In this document: positions 1 to 5,241 of the stretch, in pieces | How positions within the stretch are numbered: the first letter of the stretch is position 1 | Layout: the number at the start of each line of letters is the position of its first letter | Assembly: GCA_021162485.1 (NCBI GenBank) | Contig: JAGGYP010000093.1 | Coordinates: forward strand, 1 to 7,181 | DNA length: 7,181 nt | Direction of reading: 5' to 3' | DNA from: Thermoplasmata archaeon | GTDB lineage: Archaea; Thermoplasmatota; E2; DHVEG-1; B8-G13 | Notes under the pieces: generated by a model | Seen by the model: the letters and a program-made list of their open reading frames with translations, nothing else | Databases searched by the model: none | Told to the model about the DNA's origin: nothing | Made by a program: the position numbers and the translations under genes

Positions 1-2419
1 TAGTAATACAGGGACTTTGCCAGAGTATATATCTATAGATCTTAAAAATTTACCTAGAAACTGGTCATACATTTTAGGAAAAAATAGAATTTATCTAAAC
101 CCCGGTGAAGAAGTTTTAACTGGTATAGAAATACATCCTAATTTCCAAAATCTTTACTCATATGTTTTTTCATTTAATGTTTCCAGTATTTGTGAGAACG
201 ATATCTCCGTATTTCACAATCTCACTATCACTATGGAATTAAAAATACCTGACCTCATAGTTTATAATATCTCCTTGATAAGAGATAAAAATTACACTAA
301 CCTACTCAAAGAGGGAGAAATAGCAAAAATAAAAGCAAAGGTTAAGAACATGGGCACTGAAAATGCTACGAATTTTAATGTAACATTTTACTGCGATGGC
401 TTAAATAAAACAAACATCATCGGTTATAAACATTATAACAATATCACCAAACATCCGAAATACCCCTCTGTAGAGTGGGATACAAAAAGAATAGAGGAAG
501 GCTATCATAAAATCTACATCGTTGTTGATAAAGAGAACAATGTTTTTGAATTCAATGAGAGTAATAACATGGTAGAGTACAAGGTATTCATAGAAAAATC
601 TCTCCCATCTGAAAATGAAAAAAGAGTAGTGATCACTGAGATTTACTCATATGCCTATAAAAATACAGATGATGAGTTTGTAACCATATACAACCCAACA
701 AACTACACGATAGATATATCAAAATGGTATCTCACTGATACTCCATGGAAAAGATTGAATGAACAAAGTCGTATAATTTTCCCCAGAGGAACTCTTTTAC
801 AACCATTTTCCTCAATATGCGTCACCCAAAACGCAACAACTTATTACAAAGAGAGAGGAGAAAACCCAGATTATGAGTATAAAGAGGATTCTAGGCCAGA
901 TGTACCACAGTTGCGGGTTGAAAAATCTTTTGCTTTGAATAATAATGGAGATATAATCGTTCTCAAAGATAAGTATAATCATACTATAGATGTTGTTTTA
1001 TATGGAAAAACCTTAGAAAAATTTTATAAAGGATGGAGCGGCAAACCAATAGATAATGTAGAAAAAGGTTTTATATTAAGGAGAAAACTAGAAAACCGTT
1101 TACCAGTGGATACGAACACGTCATATGATTGGGAAGGATGGAGGAAATGGAAGATCGGTCAGACAGATTTCAAAATAAAAACATTTCAAGTTGAAGGAAA
1201 TGTAAAAGCTTTTGTTTCACCTGATTGTAGTTACGAAGTTTTATCCAGCATAATAAGATCAGCAAACAAGAGTATCTACGTAAATATGTATGAGTTTACC
1301 AATCCTTTTTTGATGGATGAGATAGTAAAGGCATTAGATAAAAATGTTAGTGTCAAAATTCTGGTAGAGGGTTCGCCAGCTGGTGGTTTAAATGAAAGAG
1401 AGATTTTTATATTGAATGAGATATCCAAGCATGGTGGCGAGATAAGATTTATTGGGAGAAATAAACAGGATTATTGTAGATACAATTTTGACCATGCAAA
1501 ATATTTAATAGTAGATAACGAGACAGTTGTTATAGAAAGCTCAAACTGGGGAAAAACAGGGGTACCAGTAAATAATACTTTTGGAAACAGAGAATGGGGA
1601 GTAATATTGGAGAATAAGACACTAGCAAGCTATTTGTTGGAGATTTTCCTAAATGATTATAACCTATCTAGACCAGATGTCTCTTGTTACAATGAAAGCA
1701 TACATAACCTTGAAATAGATCATTTTGTTATAGATTATTCCATCCCTAATGGTTTTTACATGCCAAGGTTTAAACCAATGAGTATCAAAGGCATGTTTAA
1801 TGTTTCTATTATTCTTTCTCCAGATAACAGTTTATCAGGAATTTTAGATTTAATAAGATCAGCCAATAGTAGTATCTACATTGAACAACTTTACATATAT
1901 CATTCATGGGAAGAAAAGCTAAACCCATTGATTACAGAACTTGTAAATAAATCTAAAAATGGTGTTGATGTAAAAGTAATTTTGAATTATAATCCAGAGT
2001 ATGAACATACGAATTCAATGAACAATGAAACAATTTTTTATCTAAGAAATAACTCAATTGAAGCAAAATATGTCTTTAAAAATTGGTCCTATTTTACAAA
2101 CATACATAATAAAGGGTTAATAGTTGACAACAAATCTGTTTTGATTTCTAGTATAAACTGGAATGAGAACTCTCTTCTATATAATAGAGAGCTGGGTATA
2201 ATAATAGAAAATACAAGTGTTGCTAAATATTTTGCAGACGTATTTATTTATGACTGGAATTTGAAGAAGCTAACATATAACAAAAGTTTTAACAATCTAA
2301 AGGCATTCACGCAATTAAGTGAGAAGATAAAGGATTATAAAAATGAGATTTGTATAACAGTGATATTTGTATCAACTGCTATTGTGATAGCTCTTGATTG
2401 GAGAAGAAGAGAATGGTAA
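1..2419 (+). CDS. Surface-anchored phospholipase D-like protein with CARDB and lamin-tail domains (5'-truncated by the window)
   Basis: Probable extracellular, membrane-anchored PLD-superfamily hydrolase (nuclease or phospholipase; substrate unknown). Residues are numbered from the TTG at 17. The frame stays open to base 2 (codons S-N-T-G-T precede the TTG), and the Asn-Thr-Gly plus the following 'NLPRNW...LNPGEE' pattern fits the start of a NEW3-like Ig domain (about 1-75), so the true start and any signal peptide lie left of the window. Next come CARDB (about 78-193, ending in 'NNVFEFNESNN'), a lamin-tail domain (about 203-385), PLD domain 1 (about 396-555) and PLD domain 2 (about 590-750). 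Both HKD motifs are complete: H493/K495/D500 and H697/K699/D704, each followed by SxNW and a downstream NRE, so catalysis looks intact. A single transmembrane helix (about 777-793) is followed by a short basic tail (RRREW), putting the bulk outside. By hand count there are about 30 N-glycosylation sequons. The stop TAA at 2417 overlaps the rhomboid start. Domain calls are from recognisable patterns; the biological role is unknown. Confidence 0.85.
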   Translation, partial: SNTGTLPEYISIDLKNLPRNWSYILGKNRIYLNPGEEVLTGIEIHPNFQNLYSYVFSFNVSSICENDISVFHNLTITMELKIPDLIVYNISLIRDKNYTNLLKEGEIAKIKAKVKNMGTENATNFNVTFYCDGLNKTNIIGYKHYNNITKHPKYPSVEWDTKRIEEGYHKIYIVVDKENNVFEFNESNNMVEYKVFIEKSLPSENEKRVVITEIYSYAYKNTDDEFVTIYNPTNYTIDISKWYLTDTPWKRLNEQSRIIFPRGTLLQPFSSICVTQNATTYYKERGENPDYEYKEDSRPDVPQLRVEKSFALNNNGDIIVLKDKYNHTIDVVLYGKTLEKFYKGWSGKPIDNVEKGFILRRKLENRLPVDTNTSYDWEGWRKWKIGQTDFKIKTFQVEGNVKAFVSPDCSYEVLSSIIRSANKSIYVNMYEFTNPFLMDEIVKALDKNVSVKILVEGSPAGGLNEREIFILNEISKHGGEIRFIGRNKQDYCRYNFDHAKYLIVDNETVVIESSNWGKTGVPVNNTFGNREWGVILENKTLASYLLEIFLNDYNLSRPDVSCYNESIHNLEIDHFVIDYSIPNGFYMPRFKPMSIKGMFNVSIILSPDNSLSGILDLIRSANSSIYIEQLYIYHSWEEKLNPLITELVNKSKNGVDVKVILNYNPEYEHTNSMNNETIFYLRNNSIEAKYVFKNWSYFTNIHNKGLIVDNKSVLISSINWNENSLLYNRELGIIIENTSVAKYFADVFIYDWNLKKLTYNKSFNNLKAFTQLSEKIKDYKNEICITVIFVSTAIVIALDWRRREW
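1251..1279 (+). repeat. Internal direct repeat, copy 1 (start of PLD domain 1)
   Basis: This 29-nt stretch recurs at 1851-1879 with 4 mismatches, the first 13 and last 9 bases being identical. The copies lie exactly 600 bp (200 codons) apart and in the same frame. Both encode the IRSAN-x-SIY helix-strand segment that opens a PLD domain, so this is the DNA-level trace of the tandem PLD duplication, or of later sequence exchange between the halves. Confidence 0.7.
1851..1879 (+). repeat. Internal direct repeat, copy 2 (start of PLD domain 2)
   Basis: Partner of the 29-nt copy at 1251-1279, with 25 of 29 positions identical by hand alignment. It encodes the corresponding IRSANSSIY segment of the second PLD domain. 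The surrounding halves have diverged much more, apart from the HKD neighbourhoods. Confidence 0.7.
2400..2412 (+). promoter_or_regulatory. Ribosome binding site for the rhomboid gene, inside the upstream gene
   Basis: GGAG at 2400-2403 lies 9 nt before the ATG at 2413, inside a purine-rich run. This supports ATG 2413 over the in-frame TTG at 2398, which would sit upstream of the site. The same bases encode the W-R-R-R end of the preceding protein, and the ATG overlaps its last codons, so translation of the two genes is probably coupled. Confidence 0.7.
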
Positions 2420-3339
2420 TATTGCCTGTATCTTTGATATCAGTTGTGGCAATAACTGTTGCTTTGTTAATACTTGTTATTTCTTATTTTAAAAAGCTCT
2501 CGATGACTTTAGCTTTGATTATTGCAAACTTGTTTGTTTTTGTATTATCGGTTTTCTACTCAAATGAAATTATAAGTGATCTGGGCTTTAGACCCATATA
2601 TTTGTTTCCTGATTTTATACCACAGATATACACCCTTTTTACTTCTATGTTTGTTCATGGTGGATTTGAACATATTTTGGTTAACATGATTGTGCTATTC
2701 CTTATAGGCTTACCTTTTGAACATAGGATCGGGGGTAAGAAATTTCTTTTAATATACATATTGACAGGTTTCTCAGCAACACTTTTTTATTCGCTGTTTA
2801 ATCTGAACTCTATAATACCATTGGTAGGGGCATCTGGTGCAATATTTGGTATCCTCGGAGCATTTGCAGCAGCTTATCCAACAGATAAAATTATTTTTCC
2901 TATACCGGCGTTTATTATGATTCTAGCTCGTATCCCAGTTTGGGTTGCAGCTGTGATGTTTGCAGCTTTGGAGACATTTTATTTTGCATTTGTAGTGGGT
3001 GATAACATAGCACATCTTGCACACATTGGAGGTATAATTAGCGGAGTTGTCATCTCAGCAATTTTTTTACGCAAGAGAAAATACAAAGTAAAAATTGATT
3101 ACAAGGTTGAATCAGAGAAAACCGGGGAATTTGATGTTTCTAAATTAGAAATTTTGGTAAAAAATGAGGAAGAAAGAAAAATTTTAGATAGAATAAAACA
3201 GGAAAGAATTCCAGAGATCAGAGAAGCATGGATTGATTATTTTATCAAAAAAACACGTTGTCCAAACTGCAATGAGAAACTATCATTTGATGGTAAAGTA
3301 GTAAAGTGTAAAAAATGTGGATTTAGAACCAATTTTTAG
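2413..3339 (+). CDS. Rhomboid-family intramembrane serine protease with C-terminal zinc ribbon
   Basis: Polytopic membrane protease expected to cleave single-pass substrates within or next to their transmembrane helix. Numbered from ATG 2413 (308 aa), the rhomboid core is clear: 'HGGFEHILVNM' (82-92, with H87 and N91 matching the oxyanion His/Asn), the nucleophile motif GASG with S141, and catalytic H204 in 'HIGGIISG'. Hydrophobic segments suggest six core helices (about 30-50, 84-104, 110-130, 137-155, 167-191, 200-219) plus an extra helix at 4-25 (1+6 layout). A cytoplasmic tail follows: a charged helical linker (about 240-280) and a four-cysteine zinc ribbon, C283/C286 and C299/C302. ATG 2413 is preferred because it has a GGAG site and because a start at TTG 2398 would add a Lys/Lys/Arg cluster on the predicted outside end. 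It overlaps the upstream PLD gene by 7 nt, so an operon is near certain. The substrate is unknown; the neighbour is the obvious candidate. The family assignment is very sure. Confidence 0.95.
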   Translation: MVILPVSLISVVAITVALLILVISYFKKLSMTLALIIANLFVFVLSVFYSNEIISDLGFRPIYLFPDFIPQIYTLFTSMFVHGGFEHILVNMIVLFLIGLPFEHRIGGKKFLLIYILTGFSATLFYSLFNLNSIIPLVGASGAIFGILGAFAAAYPTDKIIFPIPAFIMILARIPVWVAAVMFAALETFYFAFVVGDNIAHLAHIGGIISGVVISAIFLRKRKYKVKIDYKVESEKTGEFDVSKLEILVKNEEERKILDRIKQERIPEIREAWIDYFIKKTRCPNCNEKLSFDGKVVKCKKCGFRTNF

Positions 3340-3342
3340 AAG

Positions 3343-4236
3343 CTAAAACCCAGCTAGTTTGCCAAAGAGTAAAACACTTGAAATAATGTATCCCAAAATT
3401 GCACCACTGTTTAAAAAAGGCAAACCAGCTTGTGGTTTACCCTTTAGAACAAATATCATCAGCATTGTAAAACCTAACAGTATACCAATGGTTACTCCAA
3501 TGGCTATGAACAGGCCATTTGGTATAAAATGATATGCAGATATCACCAGTATTCCTGGCATTACAATGTCTCCAAGGCCCATAAAAAATGCATCTCTTCC
3601 TTCTTTTTTCCCTAGCTTAGTCTTTAATCTTTCCCTGTTTTTAATAAAAGAATAATCTCTTCTTTTAGGTATAACAAGTAAAACAGGTAGTCTGAGATCC
3701 ATGACACTATCAGCTAGGTCAATCATGTGTTTTGTTTTGTATACTGATATAGCATCATATATTGCTAAAATTACAAGAAGTGCAATTACCAATGGTATAC
3801 TCAATGATATGCCAAAAATTGCTGTGGCACCTGCGGCTATTATAAAACCACTTAAATCTATAATGTACCACTCAGGATATTTGACTAAAAATGTGAGAAT
3901 GATAAAAGACATTGCTAAGGCTAGGATAAAAGATAAATTAGCATTGAAAAGAGCAAAAAAGAGAGGATAAAAAACATATAAAGAAGTTAACACCACTGCT
4001 CCTAATATGAAAAATTTGATAAACTGTTTTTTCCAATATTTTGCAACTAATAAAACCACTAGGGTTACAACTAGTAGGATTAGGATTAGTAATAAGATAT
4101 TCATCGGCTCGTTAGGATTTTCAAAGGCTTTTACACCAGCGTTCTCTACAGGTTGTGATATGAAAATAGCTGTAAAATATGTTATGGGAAAAAGTGTTGC
4201 CATCAAAACCATAGCAATGATTTCATTTCTTCTCAT
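3343..4236 (-). CDS. Presenilin/signal-peptide-peptidase-like intramembrane aspartyl protease (A22, archaeal PSH type)
   Basis: Predicted nine-helix GxGD-type protease that cuts transmembrane segments or leftover signal peptides. Its 297 aa are close to the roughly 300 aa of the studied archaeal presenilin homologues. The two catalytic aspartates are present in the right contexts: D161 in the Y-D motif of helix 6 ('AIYDAISVYKTKH') and D223 in G-L-G-D of helix 7 ('FFMGLGDIVMPG'). The third signature, PAL in presenilins, appears as 'AGLPFLN' (270-276) at the start of helix 9. Between helices 6 and 7 lies a basic loop (about 190-214, K/R-rich), as expected for the cytoplasmic loop. The ATG at 4236 has a strong GAGGTG site 8 nt upstream. 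It lies 13 nt after the calcium/sodium exchanger gene and is probably its operon partner. Its stop is 3 nt from the rhomboid stop on the other strand. Family assignment and active-site completeness are very sure; substrates are unknown. Confidence 0.95.
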   Translation of the reverse strand: MRRNEIIAMVLMATLFPITYFTAIFISQPVENAGVKAFENPNEPMNILLLILILLVVTLVVLLVAKYWKKQFIKFFILGAVVLTSLYVFYPLFFALFNANLSFILALAMSFIILTFLVKYPEWYIIDLSGFIIAAGATAIFGISLSIPLVIALLVILAIYDAISVYKTKHMIDLADSVMDLRLPVLLVIPKRRDYSFIKNRERLKTKLGKKEGRDAFFMGLGDIVMPGILVISAYHFIPNGLFIAIGVTIGILLGFTMLMIFVLKGKPQAGLPFLNSGAILGYIISSVLLFGKLAGF

Positions 4237-4244
4237 TATTTTAA

Positions 4245-4250
4245 CACCTC
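4245..4250 (-). promoter_or_regulatory. Ribosome binding site for the presenilin-like protease
   Basis: GAGGTG on the minus strand lies 8 nt before the ATG at 4236. Its first G is the last base of the exchanger's TAG stop (4252-4250), so a terminating ribosome would sit on the start region of the next gene. This fixes the start and argues for co-transcription and coupled translation. Confidence 0.8.
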
Positions 4251-5188
4251 TACATTAGATATAGATAATATAGATAGAATCCATATAGCCCCAGCAGTAA
4301 AAACCCTTCTATTTTAGTTATCTTATACCCAGTATATAGAATAGGTATCAATATTATGCTTATAACTAACATGAATAGGATAGAGAACAGGGATTTTACA
4401 TCAATAGGTATTGGTATTATAATCGAGGATAAACCAATTATAAAAAGTATATTAAAAATATTGGAGCCAACAACGTTTCCTACAGATATGTCAAACTCTT
4501 TTTTCTTTGCTGAGAGTAGAGAAACAGCAAGCTCCGGGAGAGAGGTTCCTATTGAGACAACACTTAATGCTATCACCACGGTTGGAACAGATAATGCTTG
4601 GGCAATAGCAACAGATGAGTCTACCAGTAACTTAGCCCCTATTATAACGCCCAATAGTCCAAGGACCACCAATGAAACGTATTTTTTGATATTGTTATCT
4701 TTACCAAGGTTTAGTTCTATGCTGTTTTTTCTTTCTTTTGATGCTACTTTTAGTATGTATATTATATAAGCAACAAATGAGACCAGGAAAATAACACCTA
4801 CGGGCCAGGTTATTCTTCCAACTAGTATTGTGGCAGCTAGTAGTGCTGAGACACCAAGCATCATAGGCATCTCTCTTTTTATAATCCTTCTGTGTGTTTC
4901 TACTGATGAGATTATTGAACATAGGCCAAGTATCAGAAGAAAATTTGTTATACAAGAACCCACAATCGTGCCTAGGGATATTCCCTGCTGAGATTGTAAT
5001 GCTGCAATAATAGAAGTCCCAGCTTCAGGAGCAGAGGTTCCATATGCTATAATTGTGACTGCAATGGTTATTTTGGAAACACCAAGATATAAGGCTGTTT
5101 TTGCTGAGCCATCCACTAGAAAATCTGCACCTTTGTAGAGAAGTGCAATTCCTAGTATGAATAGTGGCACTGCTATTATTATATCCAT
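4250..5188 (-). CDS. Calcium/sodium antiporter, CaxA/YrbG family
   Basis: Cation/Ca2+ exchanger of the inner membrane that uses the Na+ (or another cation) gradient to move Ca2+. Numbered from ATG 5188 (312 aa, usual for the family), it has the two inverted alpha repeats: alpha-1 with 'GTSAPE' (50-55, ligand E55) and 'GSCITN' (77-82), and alpha-2 with 'GTSLPE' (214-219, ligand E219) and 'GSNIFN' (241-246). By comparison with archaeal NCX structures, S78/N82 and S242/N246 are the remaining ion-site positions and are kept; only the non-ligand residue after Ser differs in alpha-1 (C for N). About ten hydrophobic helices are split by a hydrophilic loop (about 149-169). A TTG at 5194 could add two residues; the ATG is chosen because neither start has a convincing ribosome site. 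The gene lies 13 nt upstream of the presenilin-like gene and starts about 50 nt after acetyl-CoA synthetase ends. The exact ions carried cannot be read from the sequence. Confidence 0.93.
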   Translation of the reverse strand: MDIIIAVPLFILGIALLYKGADFLVDGSAKTALYLGVSKITIAVTIIAYGTSAPEAGTSIIAALQSQQGISLGTIVGSCITNFLLILGLCSIISSVETHRRIIKREMPMMLGVSALLAATILVGRITWPVGVIFLVSFVAYIIYILKVASKERKNSIELNLGKDNNIKKYVSLVVLGLLGVIIGAKLLVDSSVAIAQALSVPTVVIALSVVSIGTSLPELAVSLLSAKKKEFDISVGNVVGSNIFNILFIIGLSSIIIPIPIDVKSLFSILFMLVISIILIPILYTGYKITKIEGFLLLGLYGFYLYYLYLM

Positions 5189-5217
5189 CGCCAATCCATT
5201 ATTGAAATAAATTGATT

Positions 5218-5227
5218 GTTTAAAAAG
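5218..5227 (-). promoter_or_regulatory. Possible TATA-like promoter element for the exchanger/presenilin operon
   Basis: CTTTTTAAAC on the minus strand is centred about 35 nt before the exchanger ATG. At the usual archaeal TATA-to-start distance of about 27 nt, transcription would begin near 5195-5198 and leave a very short leader, which would fit the lack of a clear ribosome site. No purine-rich BRE is visible upstream, and AT-rich DNA gives such matches by chance, so this is tentative. Confidence 0.3.
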
Positions 5228-5241
5228 AAATGGTAAAAAAA
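5223..5241 (-). terminator. Oligo(T) termination signal after acetyl-CoA synthetase
   Basis: The TAA stop of the synthetase gene is followed at once on the minus strand by seven T's (5241-5235) and, after 8 nt, by a second run of five T's (5226-5222 area). Archaeal RNA polymerase commonly ends at such T-runs without a hairpin, and none is seen here. This suggests at least partial separation of the synthetase transcript from the exchanger/presenilin pair. Confidence 0.5.

Noticed and set aside
17..19. TTG at 17 as the true start of the PLD protein
   Set aside because: There is no ribosome site or signal peptide after it, and the codons before it continue an Ig-like domain pattern to the window edge.
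2398..2412. TTG at 2398 as the rhomboid start
   Set aside because: It lies upstream of the GGAG site and would put a Lys/Lys/Arg cluster on the predicted outside end of the first helix. ATG 2413 fits better.
2340..3339. The rhomboid as a rhombosortase acting on a GlyGly-CTERM signal
   Set aside because: The PLD C-terminus has the helix-plus-basic-tail shape but no GlyGly (or PGF/PEF-type) motif before the helix, and this rhomboid is longer, with a zinc-ribbon tail. Only the general protease-substrate idea is kept.
3340..3360. Small hairpin terminator between the convergent genes (AGCT...AGCT)
   Set aside because: The stem is only 4 bp, made of a self-palindromic tetramer, and is not followed by a T-run on either strand.
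4068..4100. Telomere-like TTAGGA repeats (aggattaggattag)
   Set aside because: Only about two units, and they fall inside codons for a Leu/Ile-rich membrane helix of the presenilin-like protein. Low-complexity coding explains them.
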